Notes under the pieces: generated by a model
The model's input: only the letters and a program-made list of their open reading frames with translations
What the model was told of the DNA's origin: nothing
The model's database searches: none
Shown here: positions 34,182 through 46,975 of the stretch, in pieces
Layout of the letters: each line of letters starts with the position of its first letter
Numbering within the stretch: position 1 is the stretch's first letter
DNA from: Saccopteryx bilineata
Lineage: Eukaryota; Chordata; Mammalia; Chiroptera; Emballonuridae
DNA: 64,000 bases
Assembly: GCF_036850765.1 (NCBI RefSeq)
Contig: NC_089495.1
Span: forward strand, 28,240,875 to 28,304,874
Direction: 5' to 3'
Made by a program: the position numbers and the translations under genes

Positions 34182-34365
34182 TTCTAGTCCCTTGATGTAT
34201 TTAACTAAAATTGCACCAATACCACATTGAAATTTTCTGACCATATTGTTCTAGTTGGGACTTTACTATAATAGTTAATAAAAATTCTAATAGCATGTCT
34301 TCTTGTTTCATTCCTAATCTCAGTAGAGAGGTTCTAATATTTCATAATAAAATAAATCATTTTCC

Positions 34366-37300
34366 CTCCTTTTTATTGAATTTATTGGGTGACATTAGTT
34401 AACAAAATTACATGTTTCAGGTGTACAGTTCTATAATACATCATCTGTGTTTACCATCCCAAGTCATTTATTTCCTCTTTAATCTCTTTTATCTCCCCCC
34501 ACCACCCTTTCTTTCTGGTAATCACCACACTGTTGTTTGTGTCTATGAGTTGTTAGTGTTGTTGGTTTGCTTAATCTCTTCATCTTTTCAAACTATAACT
34601 GCAACTCTCCCTCCCCACTGACAGCTGTCCGTCTGTTCTCTGTATCTATCAGTCTGTTTTTATTTTGTTTCTTACCTTATTTTGTTCATTAGATTCCACA
34701 TGTAAGTGAAACTGTATGGTTATTTGTCTTTCTCTGATTGTCTTATTTCACTTATCATAATACTCTCCTGGGCTTGCCTGGTCAAGGCACATATGGGAGT
34801 TGATGCTTTCAGCTCCTCCTCCCTTCTCTCTCTCTGTCTCTCTCTCCTCTCTCTCCCTCTCTGTCTCTCTCTCCTCTCTAAAAATGAATAAATAAAAAAA
34901 AATTAAAAAAAAATACTCTCCAGGTCCATCCATGCTGTTGCAAAAGGAAAGATTTCTTTTTTTAAGGCAAAGTAGTATTCCATTGGGTAAATTATTAATA
35001 GTAATTGACTATATAGGCATAGATTGATTTCTAGGTTCTTGATTCTGGTCCATTAATCTATATGTCTGTTTTTATGCTAGTACCACACTGTTTTGCTTCC
35101 CAAGGCTTTGTAATGTAGTTTGATATATTGTAGCATGAGTCCTACAACTTTGTTCTTTCTCAAGATTGTTACGGCTATTCAGGGTCTTTTGGGGTTCCAT
35201 ATAAATTTTTAGAATATTTGTTCTAGTTCTGTGAAATACATCATTGGTATCTGGATAAGAATTGCATTGAATCTATAGATAGTTTTGGGTAATATGAACA
35301 TTTTAATTATGTTAATTCTTCCTATCCATAAGCATGGTATATTCTTTCACTTGTTTGTATTTTCTTCGATTTCTTTCTTCAGTGTCTTATAATTTTTTTG
35401 GTTACAAGTCTTTTAAATCCTTGGTTAAATTTATTTTATTCTTTTTGATGCAATTATGAATGAGATTTTTTTTTGGTTTCCACTTCTGACAGATCATTAT
35501 TGGTGTATAAAAATGCATTTGATTTCTGTATATTTATTTTGTATCCTGCTACTTTACTGAATTCATTTATCAGTTCTAGAATGTTTTGGGGAAGAATCTT
35601 TAGGGTTCTCTATATATAGTATCATGTCATCTGCAAATAATGACAGATTTCTTCCTTTGTAATTTTGATACCTTTTATTTCTTCTAGCTCTGGCTAAGGC
35701 TTTCAGTATTATACAGTACTGGGTAATGGTGATAGCAAACATCCTTGTCTTGTTCCTGGTCTTAAGTGAAATGCTTGTAGTTTTTCCCCATGATTATGAT
35801 GTTGACTGTGGGTTTGTCATATATATCCTTTATTACACTGATGTATATTCATTCTATTCCCACTTTACTGAGATTTTTTACATAAATGGGTGCTAGATTT
35901 TATCAAAAACTTTTTCTGCAACTGATATGATCATGTGATGCTTTTCCTTCATTTTGTTTATGCAGTTTATCACGTTTATTGATTTGTGTATGTTGTGCCA
36001 ACCTTGCATCCCTAAAATAAATCTCACTTAATCATGGTGTATGACTTTCTTAATGTATTGCTGTATCCAGTTTGCTAATATATTTTGTTGAGGATTTTAG
36101 CATCTATGTTCCTCAGGGATATTGGCCTATAATTTTTTTTTATTTGTAGTATCTTTTTCTGATTTTAGAATTAGAATAATGCTTGTCTTGAAAAATGAGC
36201 TTGGGAAAATATTGAATCCTCCTGTTGAATTTTTTGGAATATTTGAGAAGGATATGTGCTAATTCTTCTTTGAATGTTTGGTAAAATTCACAGGTGAAGC
36301 CATCCAGTCTAGCACTTTTGTTTGTTGAGAGGTTTTTGGCAAACTGCTTTAATTTCACTGGCTGTATGTAATCTGTATGTTTATTTAGAGTTTTTTATTC
36401 TTCTTGATTCAGTTTTGGAAGGTTGTATGTTTCTAGAAATATATCCACTTCATCCAGAATGCCCAATTTGTTGGCATGTATTGATAGTTGTTCATGATAT
36501 TTTCTTAAAATGCTTTGTATTTCTTTGGTTTTATTGTTACTTCTCCTCTTTCATCTCTGATTTTATTTATTTGAATCATCTCTCTTTTTTCCTGTTGTGT
36601 CTGGTTAAAGGTTTGTCAATCTTGTCTGTCTTTTCAAAGTACAACTCTTGTTTTCATTGATGTTGTTTATTGTTTTTTAGTCTCTATTTTATTATTTCTG
36701 TTATTTTTATTATTTTCTTCATACTCACTTTAGGTTTTGCTTATTGTTCTCTTTCAATTTCTTTTAAGGGTAAGGTTAGATTGTTCATTTGAGATTTTTC
36801 TTATTTCTTGAGATAGGCCTGTAATGCTATAAATTTTTCCTCTAAGACAGCTTTTGTTATGTCACATTGATATTGGGCTGTTGTTTTCTCATTTTCATTT
36901 GTTTCAAGGTATCTTTTGTTTTTTGAGCTCATTGTTAACCCATATATTGTTTAGTAACATGTTATTTAGCTTACATGGTTTTTTTGTGTGTGTTTTTCTT
37001 GAGATTGATTTCTAATTTCACACTATTAGAGTAGTTCTACTGAATCTCCTAGGAGGGGGAGGCAAGAGTTAGATACCTGGGAAAGTTAGGGGAATAGCTT
37101 CCAGCTTGAAGCCAGACAACTGGGTCACTGTCACCCTCTGAACCTGTCCAGACCTCTACTCTCTAGGCAAAGCCATTGATTTCTCACTAAGGCCTAACCT
37201 CTGGAGAGTGGAGTGTGAGAAACTTCCAAGGATGGGTAATTGCATCTCTCCCAGGCTGATGCCACACAGAGGCAAGTGTTCCACCTAAGAAAGATGGTGA

Positions 37301-37893
37301 CTGCAGTATTGGCGAATGACTCAGCACAGGGATCCTGGTGGCTCTCCTTTACAGTGTATCTCCCTAGAGCTGAAAACATCAGACTCTCCCTCCTTATGCA
37401 TCTCTAGTCTGCTCAGTCCTCCCTTTGCCTTAGCCCAGGGTAAGTGACTATGAATGAGATTTTGTGTGTTGGTCCTGTAAGAGGGTGCCTGCATACCTGC
37501 AGATTCTCATCACTTTCTGGCAGACAGAAACCTCGCCACTTTTCACAGCTGGATGCCATGTGGGTGTCTCTTTTTGGCTCTTGTGCTCTAGGCTGAGTAG
37601 CCTGGCTAGGGGTTTAGGCCCCATAATTCTCAGGATTTACTCCTCTGTACCTGAGGTACCCATCCACAACCTCACTGCTGCTCTTGGGAGCAGGGTCAAC
37701 CCTTTTTACATCTTTGCTCTTCTTACTAGTCTCAATATAGCCTCTTCTGTGAATCCTTAGTTATAAGACTCCCTTTCATTTAGTCTTGAGCTGTTTTCCA
37801 GGATGATTGTTCTTAAATGCAGTTACAACTCCAGTTTGGTTCTGGGAGAAGGTGGGTATAACATCTACCTACTTTGCTGCCATCTTGGATCTT
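34366..37893 (-). mobile_element. LINE-1, antisense, internally deleted
   Basis: The 3' UTR end is at the left (tattgaatttattgggtgac). Then comes the antisense ORF2 end near 34960, an internal deletion at about 34985-35020, and antisense ORF2 to about 36960. The minus-strand frame at 36140-36358 encodes a piece matching the start of the reverse transcriptase domain (NKSARLDGFTCEFYQTFKEE). GC-richer sequence (37030-37770) follows, up to 'tgctgccatcttggatcttc' at 37878-37897, the inverted form of an L1 5' end. The endonuclease and ORF1 parts are missing, so the 5' UTR-like block is joined to ORF2 by a deletion. The 5' UTR part is less certain. Confidence 0.75.
34769..34911 (+). mobile_element. 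5'-truncated SINE-B inside the antisense L1
   Basis: Only the 3' part: 'tgggcttgcctggtcaaggc', 'acatatgggagttgatgctt', a (CTCT)n tract and an A/T-rich tail. Exact 10-bp duplication aatactctcc at 34759-34768 and 34912-34921. The same 'gggcttgcctggtcaagg' subfamily motif occurs in the young copy at 62261. Confidence 0.93.
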
Positions 37894-37942
37894 CTTAAGA
37901 ACTTTATACTCTCAGTTTGGACTCCAAGTTTTAGGTGTCATT

Positions 37943-38122
37943 TACTCTTATTTATTGGTTCATTTTAGAGAGGCAGAGAGAAGAAGGGAGAGAGAAGGAA
38001 AAACATTTATTTTTTTCCACTTGTACATTCATTGGTTGCTTTTTAATGTGCCTTGACTAAGATTCATGCCCACAACCTTTGCACTTCAGGATAACACTCT
38101 GAGTGAGCTAACTGGGCAGGGC
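37943..38122 (-). mobile_element. old VES-like SINE, antisense
   Basis: In reverse complement it reads 'agccctgcccagttagctca', then '...ggttgtgggcatgaatc', 'agtcaaggcacattaaaaag', 'caaccaatgaatgtacaagt' and a CT-rich tail. The head and 'caaccaatgaat' motif match the older SINE type at 4129-4670, not SINE-A or B. Confidence 0.75.
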
Positions 38123-38983
38123 TACTCTTCTAAAGTGTTTACTGAATGCGCCATGTCACCAACATGGCTTCTCCATTCTGTCTGGTAGTAGTTTAGAAGA
38201 TCATCAGGTTTGCATGAGTTCTGGAATATGTTTGGCTTATAGTTCCCTAAGAATTAGCTTTCCTTGATGTTATCATTTGCCTGGCTTCATGTAACATTCC
38301 CCTAGAAAAATAAGAGGTTAGAATTGAACAAAAAACTCAGAGGTCTCTTCTACAGATTTCTAGAGCTCTTTGTCTTTCTCTGTTTAATTGCCTCTTCTCT
38401 GGCACCCAGAACTGTAAATTCCAATACCTTCAGCCTCCCTGAGTTCAATATTTGTGTATTCTGAGCTCTGAGTTTCCTTCTCTTCAATACAAATCAGAGA
38501 TTCAGTTAAGAAAAAAGACAGGAAATTATAAGGCTTATTTCATTTCTTAAAATTATTTTTCAAAGCATAGGTCTTTGCTGCTGTTATTCAGTATCTGAAA
38601 AGTTCCATTGTCCAGTTTTCAAGTGGTTTAATAAGAAAAACTATGCTGTAGCAGTTATTCCTTCATGAGCAGAAATGGAAATCTCTTGTCTAAATTTTTA
38701 TCTTGGTTTTCAGGCATTTGGTTCTGTCTCCACCATGCCTGTTAACATTTTATTTTACTACTAGTCATTGTGTATAAAAAATTATGGTGGCTCTGTGTGG
38801 TGTTTTCTTCCTCCAGAGAGGATTTACTGGACTTCTGGTCACAAAAATGGAGGCAAATAACAACCTATATTTCCACTAATTGTAAATTTAATTTATCATG
38901 TCTATAAAATAGAATATAATAGAACTATTATAAGGTAGATCTGTATTTTCTGATATGTGATGATATCTACTATATATTGTGTT
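38123..38983. other. unassigned non-coding sequence
   Basis: No gene or recognisable element seen. Confidence 0.4.
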
Positions 38984-39690
38984 AGTTTGTTAGAACTGCC
39001 ATAATAGCCTGACCAGAGGGTGACACAGTGGATAGAGTGTCAAACTGGGATGCAGAGGACCCAGGTTCAAAACCCTAAGACCGCCTGCTTGAGTGCGGGC
39101 TCATCTGGTTTGAGCATGGCTCACCAGCTTGAGCCCAAGGTCACTGGCTTGAGCAAGGGGTCACTCAGTCTTCTGTAGCCCACCAGTCAAGGCACATATG
39201 AAAAAGTAGTCAATGAACAAGTAAGGTGCTGCAATGAAGAATTGGTGCTTCTCATCTCTCTCACTTCCTGTCTATCTGACCCTATCTGTCCCTCTTTCTG
39301 TCTCTCTCTGTCTCCGTCACAAAAACAAACAAAAAACCTGCCATAACAAAGTACCACAGAATGAATGTCTTAAACTACAGAGATTTAGTTTCTCAAACTT
39401 CGAGAGGCTGGAAGTTCAAGATCAAGGTGTCAGTAGTAGTGATTTCTTCTGAGGGGCTTTCTCCTTGGCTTATGGATGGCCTTCTTATTCTACTGTCTTT
39501 CCTCTGTTCTTGACCATGCCTAAATCTCTTTTTCTTTTTAAGGAAACCAGTAATATTGGATGAGAGCCTACCCTAACAGCCTCATTTTACCTTAACTCTT
39601 TAGAGACCTACCTCCAAATACTGTCTAAGGTACAGTGGATTAGTACTTCAACATATGAATTTTGAGAAGATATAATTAAACCCCTACTAT
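38984..39690 (-). mobile_element. MLT1-type (ERVL-MaLR) LTR, antisense, split by SINE-B
   Basis: Apart from the SINE, the sequence reads 'gttagaactgcc|ataacaaagtaccacag', then 'aactacagagatttagtttc', 'aggctggaagttcaagatca', 'aggtgtcagtagtagtgatt', 'ggatgagagcctaccctaac' and 'caacatatgaattttgagaa'. This is the classic reverse-complement order of MLT1 LTRs. No internal retroviral sequence flanks it, so it is a solo LTR. Confidence 0.85.
39006..39337 (+). mobile_element. SINE-B inserted in the MLT1 LTR
   Basis: Head 'agcctgaccagagggtgaca', box B ggttcaaaacc, 'gcctgcttgagtgcgggctc', 'gagcaaggggtcactcagtc', CT-rich tract and A/C-rich tail. The duplication ctgccataat (38996-39005) and ctgccataac (39338-39347) comes from the LTR itself. 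Confidence 0.93.
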
Positions 39691-42487
39691 ATATTATAAT
39701 ATAAATAGAGAAAGGTGTGAATAGTATGTGTAATAGTATTTCACATATTTTAAAGCATTTACATACATATTTGCATAAATTTTTTGTAAGACTTCAAAGA
39801 AAATATTAATAGTAGTTTTTCTTTGAGGAATTGAACAAAGGGTTTATGGGGACATAGGAAATTTAAGGGTAAGTATGTCTTTTTAAATTTTTTTCATACT
39901 GTTTGCATCTTTTGCTAAACTTTTGTATTACTTTTTTAATACTCAAGAAAGATTTAGTTTTATGCTCTCTCATTTTAGTGATGACTAAACCAAGGTTCAG
40001 GTCACTCAATTATTTCCTGTTAAAACCAGAATTGCAGTACAAGTTTTATAATAGTTGTACAAGTGACCTTTTATGCTCACCAAATGGCTATTCTGTCTCA
40101 GTATTTGGATGTATAGATTTTACTTTCCATTTCAAAAAACTACAGTTATTTGAATCACGTGATAATCTCTTAGTGTAAGTATGTTATACCAAGTGCTTAA
40201 CAAAGCTATTATGTTTAGATTTTATTGTTTCTCAGCCTGATTATTTTACACTCCCAGGTGTAAATTTAATATGACTTTATCTTAGAATAAAAAGCCTTAC
40301 TGTATAATAGGTCATTCTGTTCTGAATTTTCAGCTTCTGTCCCTAAATATTCCATTGCCATCTCTCCTTGCTGCTGGACTCTGGCAACTCCAGATCTTTG
40401 GCTATATTTGTAAAGCCCCCTTTGCTGTCTGACTTCCAGGTTAACAACATGTCCTGTTTCCAATACATTTCCATTATTCCCTAGTACCTCTATAACAGTT
40501 CCCCCTAATTGTCTTCAATGATCAGGACTCCACTGATATCCTGTGATGAATCAGGCTCAGCTCTGTCTCACCTTGTGATTCTCAGAAATATATTTAAGCC
40601 TTCCAGACCCCTCATATGGTATTTTCTCACTTAATCAGAATTGAGAAAATGCAACTGTGAATACCATTCTCATGTTAGAGACTATATAATTCACTGTGAA
40701 CAGTCAAATGTCACTTCATTACGGGGATCTGCGCTTTAAATACAGGAGTTCTTTGGCTAGAGTTAGAAAGAGCCTGATGTAGTAGAAGCAGCACCAGGAT
40801 TTCAAAGACTTTCACTTTTAGGTGGTTTGGACAGTTTGTTCTGAAACTGCACATGGTTTTGAATTTATTCTCTTTTAAGTGACTCTCTCATCTGGTTCTG
40901 TGAAGATGGAAGACTCAATTAAGAAACCACTGTGTGGCAGTCACAACTGGGTCCTTTATTCCGCTCAGTATGGAGAGGGAAAAGACTCCCAGGAAAAAAT
41001 GTGCCATAGTGGTTTCACTTGACCTTTCTTTGCTGGCTAGGCTCATTCAAATATTTTTTAAGGGAAAAAACATCAAAGGCATTAAATGGCTTAGTTGTTA
41101 CCTTTTAAGTACAGTGGCTGTAGAGGGAAGAGATCATTATACTGTGGCTATTTGGAAAATGGTTTATCCTATCTGTCTTCCCCCTAGGAAATTGCTGAAG
41201 CTTCCTCTTCTTCAAACATTGCCTCATCCTCTCTCACTTAAACTCATTATTCCTGCCTGCTTTTATCAGCAGGGTCAAAAATTGAGAATTCAGATTGACC
41301 TGATGTCCTCTGCTCAATAAATCTATATAAGGACCTCCAAAAGGGATTATGAGATTGCTAAGTGCATAAGACTATTATTTGGGATGCTGAAATAAATTAT
41401 TAAAATTTCTATTTATATTTATTCACCTTAAAATGATAACAAAATTAATCTTTAGAATATTTAAGTTTTAAGTTGAGATTTATGCCCTTCTATCATGTCT
41501 CAAATAGGAACACCAAGTGTCCTAAAAAAACAGGTGAGAGAATGTAGTGGAATTGAAAGTGGCCATCTGACTAGCGCACTTGCTTTTAGCTGTTGTGATT
41601 ATCAGAGTTCACAGCTGGATAGTTGATTCGTTGTTGCATACCTACATTTAACTCAGTCAGTCATCACAAACAGATTATTAAAATTTTTGCAAATGATAGA
41701 GAAGACATGAAACAAAAATACAGGAGAATAAAAGAGTTACACTGTTAGCCTTAAATTAAAGGCAAAAATATTTCATATAATTAAATGTAATTATAATTAT
41801 AAAAACAAATGCAATCATAGTTATCGCAATCATATTTGCTTTAAAAAGTCAATATATTAATGAGAACACTGCAGTTTTTCTCTTATTAATTAAATTATTA
41901 GACAAAATTATTTTTTATGTCAACTTCTTTCATGTATCTTTAGGAGATTTTATAATTTGTATCATAGTACAGTAGTAAATGTATATATAATATATAATAA
42001 AAACCTATAGGGCTGTATGGTTTGAATATTTTTGGTGAGATTTTTGCTTCCTTCCTACCAGAGGAGAAAAAGTGTTGTGCATTAGTCATCATAAGGCAAA
42101 GTACATGCCTTTTCCATGCGCACACACTGGTGCCATGTGCTGTCGTGCACATTTGGATAAGCAAAGAATGCTCAGGGAGAGGTGAAGACATTCTCAGAGT
42201 TGTTTTTAGGTCATACTTGGGCATGCAAATTCCCAAAAGACTAGTATATTTCATATGGGTCAATAAGGATTATACTAGATTACAGATTTCCTAGGTAAAG
42301 TCTAAAAATTATATCATACTCATTACCCCATCACCTGACCTACCCTGGCCTCAGCAAAAACATCAAGAGGAAACTTTACATAAATCACTCTCATCTGTTA
42401 TTGCATCAAACCAAAGTTCCATTCAAAGAGGAAAAATACTACTCAGAGCTTTCTTTCCTCAGAGATAAAGAAACTGTTTCTCTAACC
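39691..42487. other. unassigned non-coding sequence
   Basis: 2.8 kb without recognised repeats. A 128-codon plus-strand ORF (40934-41320) has no signal peptide, motif or repeat-derived homology that I can identify. It sits in a region with no splice or promoter evidence, so I do not call it a gene. Confidence 0.4.
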
Positions 42488-42862
42488 ATACTGTTGCAAA
42501 TGGTAATATTTCTTTCTTTTTTACAGCCAAGTAGTATTCCAATGTGCAAGTACACCACGGCTTTTTTTATCCACGCCTCTACTGACAGGCACTTAGGCTG
42601 CTTCCAAATCTTGGCTATTGTAAATAACACTGCAATGAACACAGGAGTGCAAATATTCTTTTGAATTAGGGTTTCAGGATTCTTTGGAACCACTAGGTCA
42701 CAAGGAATCACTAGGTCACAAGAAAGTTCTATTTTTAATATTTCAAGGTAGCTTCATACTGCTTGGAGTGATGAACACATGATGCAGTATGTGTTGTAAA
42801 ATTATGTACTTGAAACTCGTATAATTTTATTAACTAATGTCACCTCAGTAAAAAAATTCTCG
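42488..42862. mobile_element. LINE-1 with 5' inversion (twin-primed)
   Basis: The left part, about 42488-42755, is antisense L1 covering the end of ORF2: in reverse it encodes ...[16 protein letters not shown]..., the same peptide region as in the full-length L1. The right part, about 42760-42862, is sense L1 3' UTR ('ttgtaaaattatgtacttga', 'tattaactaatgtcacctca') ending in A7. The inverted 5' part next to a sense 3' part is the known product of twin priming. Confidence 0.8.
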
Positions 42863-44564
42863 AGAGAGAGGTCATGCTTTGCACTTTGGCGAATTGTGCA
42901 TCCCACAACTTGTGCAACTTTGTGATCATGTGAATCTCCACTAATAGACATTGAAGAAGGCCAGATGCATTGGAAAGGCTAGCACCCTTTAATGTCAGCA
43001 GATGGTTATCATTAGCTAATAACTCCTGTGATACCCCAAGGCAAGATGGCAGAAGATAAGGCTTCATTCTTTCTGTTCTGCTGCCAACGACTTAGGTTTG
43101 GTGCACTGATAACCCTTTCCTGCGATTTCCAATCAGGCTTCCATAACCCTTCTCTTGACCATTCTCAGTTTTGCTTCATGTCACTACTATAAAATACTCA
43201 ACGGTGACTTTAGTTCTGAAAGCTACTTGTATGTTCATGAATAAAAGAAAAACACTACAGGATTTCAGTTTGATAGCATCTGCCTGAATTGTACTAATTT
43301 AGGTGGAATGCAGTCAAGCATGAAAATAAAAGAAAATCATTCCACATTGTGACTTTTTTTTCATGTATGAAAGCTAAACTACTCACATTCTGCTAAGAAA
43401 AAGTAAGTGCACATACGTGTACCGGGAAAATAGAGTTTTTCTGAAACTGAACATGCATCATAAGAACTAGTTTAAGGTTCTCTTGATCCTCACAATTGGC
43501 ATGAAGCACTACTGAAGCAAAACATGATATTGATCCATCTACATTTTGTTGATGGAACCAAGAAAGCCGTGAACAATTTATTTGCAAATTTAGATACTGA
43601 ACCTAACTTTTGGGGGAAGTTTATATCCTTGAGCAGCTATATTTTACAAGCAAGTTGAATGAAATTCATTCAGTTTTATCGTTAATAAAATTCTTCCTCA
43701 TCACTATCATTATCACCACCAGGTGGACGCAGCACTTTTCTTCCCAGATGCTTAAGTTGCTTTATATATGTTCCTTGTAGCCATTCTTAGTTCTGATTAA
43801 GATATCAGCCCACACACTTAGCCCTGCATCTCTCTAAGGAGAAAAGGAAAAAAATGAAATGATTTAAATTGATGTTTTCCCCACAGTCTCTGGCCAGAGA
43901 AGTCAATGACCCGCCCAAGGCCATGTCTCTTCATTTATTCTTATAGTATTCCAATTTGATAAGAATATTCACTATTCATCTGATAAAAAATGAAACAGAG
44001 GTGTGGAATGTAATAAAAGACTTGTCCAAGGACACCTTCTTAGTTACCAACATTGCAAATAAGTTATTGAAAGCCTTCTGATCTTTGTACCAATCTTCTT
44101 CGTGCTTAAATACACAAATGTAATAATACAGATTTTATTGAGATCTACTCTGTAGAAATAACATGCTTTGAATGCCTGAAAATATGATGATTACACACCT
44201 CAGGGATAGTAAATAGAGTATGCACACACAGGTAGAATCTGAAGGTCACTGAGGTTTTATGAAAAACAATAATTAAGAATAAGGTCAGGGTGGATTTAAA
44301 GCTAGTTTCTCAGTGTGGTTCTTAGTTGCCTGGGTAAAATTTTTAACCGTAGTTAAGTTTTAAAATTTCTTTCAGATTAAGGTTTCTCATTGAGGGTAAG
44401 AAAACAATATTACCAACCTTGTACAGTATTAAATGAGATTGACACGTGATGAGAACATCATGTATTATATATATGATGTTTTTGTTATGATTACTATTAC
44501 TCTTATGGTGATTGTTATTTAATGACACTGAGCCCTTTTATTTTGGAATGCAAAAACTTAGGAT
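42863..44564. other. unassigned non-coding sequence
   Basis: 1.7 kb without recognised repeats or coding sequence. ORFs up to 75 codons are featureless. Confidence 0.4.
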
Positions 44565-44941
44565 TTCTTAAATTCAAATATTGCATATAATTAATATGTA
44601 CAACATGATGTTATGTTTTGACAAAACATATACATAGTGAAATGATTACTACAGTCAAACTAAGTAACATACATTTAATCACATAGTTAACGTTTTTTAT
44701 TTTTGTGGTCACCTGAGATATATTCTTTTAGTAATTTTTCGGTATATAATACAGTGTTGTTAACTGTAATCACAATACTGTGTACATTAAATCTCTTCAT
44801 TCTACATAACTAAAATTATAACCTTTGACAAACATCTCCCAATTTCTCCCACCTCCCCACCCCAGGTAACTCTTCGTTTCAATGTATTCAAAATTTTTGA
44901 ATTTCGTAAAGAAGTGGAATCATGCAGTTTCTTTTTTCTAT

Positions 44942-45112
44942 CCTTTTGGGGTGAGTCAGTTTCCCTGGCGCCTACACATCTCCACAAACTGTTTCTCCCT
45001 CCCTAAGGGGTACAGCCTGGACAGTTGCCTCAGGCTGGTAATACCCACACCCTTTCCCAGCTTCTCACAGACACTATGCTTATGAATAAAATTGGAGGAT
45101 GGAAAAAAAATA
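44942..45112 (+). other. unidentified inserted piece with AATAAA and A tract
   Basis: Comparison with normal L1 order shows that 'gtggaatcatgcagtttctt' should lead almost directly to 'ggcttattttacttaacata'. Instead about 170 bp of GC-richer sequence intervenes. It ends 'tatgcttatgaataaaattg gagg' with a poly(A) signal AATAAA (about 45085) and A8 some 20 bp later. It could be a 5'-truncated retrocopy of an mRNA 3' end or an LTR fragment. No clear target duplication. Confidence 0.55.
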
Positions 45113-45176
45113 ACAGTGGCTTATTTTACTTAACATAATCTCTTCTATGGCCACCTATGTTGTTGAAAGTGACAAG

Positions 45177-45574
45177 GCCCTGGCCGGTTGGCTCAGTGGT
45201 AGAGCGTCAGCCTGGCGTGCAGAAGTCCCGGGTTCGATTCCCAGCCAGGGCACACAGGAGAGGCGCCCATCTGCTTCTCCACCCCTCCCCCTCTCCTTCT
45301 TCTCTGTCTCTCTCTTCCCTTCCCGCAGCCAAGGCTCCATTGGAGCAAAGATGGCCCGGGCACTGGGGATGGCTCCTTGGCCTCTGCCCCAGGCGCTAGA
45401 GTGGCTCTGGTCGCAACAGAGTGACGCCCCAGAGGGGCAGAGCATCGCCCCCTGGTGGGCAGAGCGTCGCCCCTGGTGGGCGTGCCAGGTGGATCCCGGT
45501 CGGGCGCATGCGGGAGTCTGTCTGTCTCTCCCCATTTCCAGCTTCAGAAAAATACAAAAAAAAAAAAAAAAAAA
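45177..45574 (+). mobile_element. SINE-A, full length, young
   Basis: Box A tggctcagtgg (45189-45199) and box B ggttcgattcc (45231-45241) both look intact, so Pol III transcription is possible in principle. The body has two 'gcagagcrtcgcccc' units, then 'gggtgg'-type sequence, and 'ccagcttcagaaaaatac' precedes an A-rich tail of about 19. The duplication is gaaagtgacaag (45165-45176) and gaaagtgacgag (45575-45586), one mismatch. It is the best reference copy in the window. Confidence 0.95.
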
Positions 45575-45735
45575 GAAAGTGACGAGATCCTTTTTTTAAA
45601 GCTGAGTTATATTTTATTGTATATGTACAAACCACAATTTCTTTATCCATTCATCCACAACAGATACTTAGGTTATTTTTATATCTTGGTTATTGTGAAT
45701 AATGCTGGAGTGCAAAAGACTCTTTACTACTGGCT

Positions 45736-46975
45736 ATGATTGGTAGACCAAGGTGTAAGTCCACGTGTATGATTTGTTTGCTCTCTGGTTCCATGTAGCC
45801 TCTCTCCTCTGCTTTGAGTCAATTCCCACATATTGTTTCAGTTTCATACCAAATGCAGAATGTCCTCAGTTATAGTCAGGGTACTTTGGGCTACACTAGT
45901 AAGTAAGGTGAATTAACACCAACTCTTCCTGTCTAAGGGTTCTTTTCTGCAGTAAGCTCTCTTTTATTGCAATTGGCCTCCTGCTTTGAGGACAGATCCC
46001 TTTTTTGAAGTGCTCTTGGCTTCTATATTTTTACTTTTACCTCCATGCAACCTACGTCCCACAAACCCAGGACTCTGAGTCTTGGACTGATCAGTTTTCA
46101 CAATTCTTCAGTCTAACTTCATGACTGATCCTGTGACTGGTGCCTGACCCCTGCTGGTAATGCTCCTTTCTGCAAGATTCACTGCATATTCTCTGCCTAG
46201 GTCTCCCTAAGAAGTTCTCCATACTTAAGAGATGTCTTCATCGGCTGGGTTGCCAATTTTTGCCCAGTGTCTGAACCTCATAACTGTCACCAGATCTTTT
46301 GGAGAAAGAAGTTTGTCTGTCTACACAAACTTTCTCTCAATAGGTTGAACCTTGATTCACTCATGTATACCTCACCCTGGTCAGCATATTCAAATGTTAG
46401 ATCTTCACCCCTCCTGCTCATCTTTGACTTAACTTTTGTGGAGATTATTTCTTCCATTTAAGGAGATCCCTGGATCCTGACAGGGAGAGAAGTTTCATAG
46501 AGATTTTCTATCCAAACAAGATTTGTGGCCAGTATTGGTATCTAGGGAAATCAAGATTATATTGAACATCAGTGAAAAGTTGATACTGAAAAGAATTCAC
46601 TGTATAGAATTCTGAGTGACATTTTGGAAGAGCTAACAATGATAGTGGGAATGTGTTGTTGGAATTACTACGGCTTATGGTATGCATGGAACTTCATGTT
46701 TCTTTATACCACTTGGCAGAGACATCACCTGCTTTCTTCCTTCTCCTTTGCTCTAGATAAGAAGATGTTTCCCCAATCACAGTTCTATAGTCTCAATATT
46801 ATTGGTTACTTGATGGATCAAAATTTGCCACAGTTTGGAACACATTTCCATTGGACTACATTACTTTACCTAGAAAGAACCAGGTTGCCTTTCTAGTGTA
46901 CACGATATCCACATTTTGTTTTCCTTGATCTGGAACAAAATCTATTTGTTGTATTTGATAATCCATTTGACTATG
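45736..46975. other. unassigned non-coding sequence
   Basis: No recognised repeat or gene; a 90-codon ORF (46624-46896) has no family features. Confidence 0.4.

Larger units (their letters stand above)
44565..45735 (-). mobile_element. LINE-1 3' end, antisense, with two later insertions
   Basis: Antisense L1 3' UTR ('gtcacctgagatatattctt', 'acagtgttgttaactgtaat', 'ccccaggtaactcttcgttt') and ORF2 end ('ttattttacttaacataatc', 'cacctatgttgttgaaagtg', 'ggttattgtgaataatgctg'). It is interrupted by a ~170-bp foreign piece (44942-45112) and by SINE-A (45177-45574). Same subfamily layout as 29865-30722. Confidence 0.85.

Noticed and set aside
40934..41320. 128-codon ORF in unique sequence
   Set aside because: No recognisable domain, start context or splice signals; one ORF this size is expected by chance in 64 kb.
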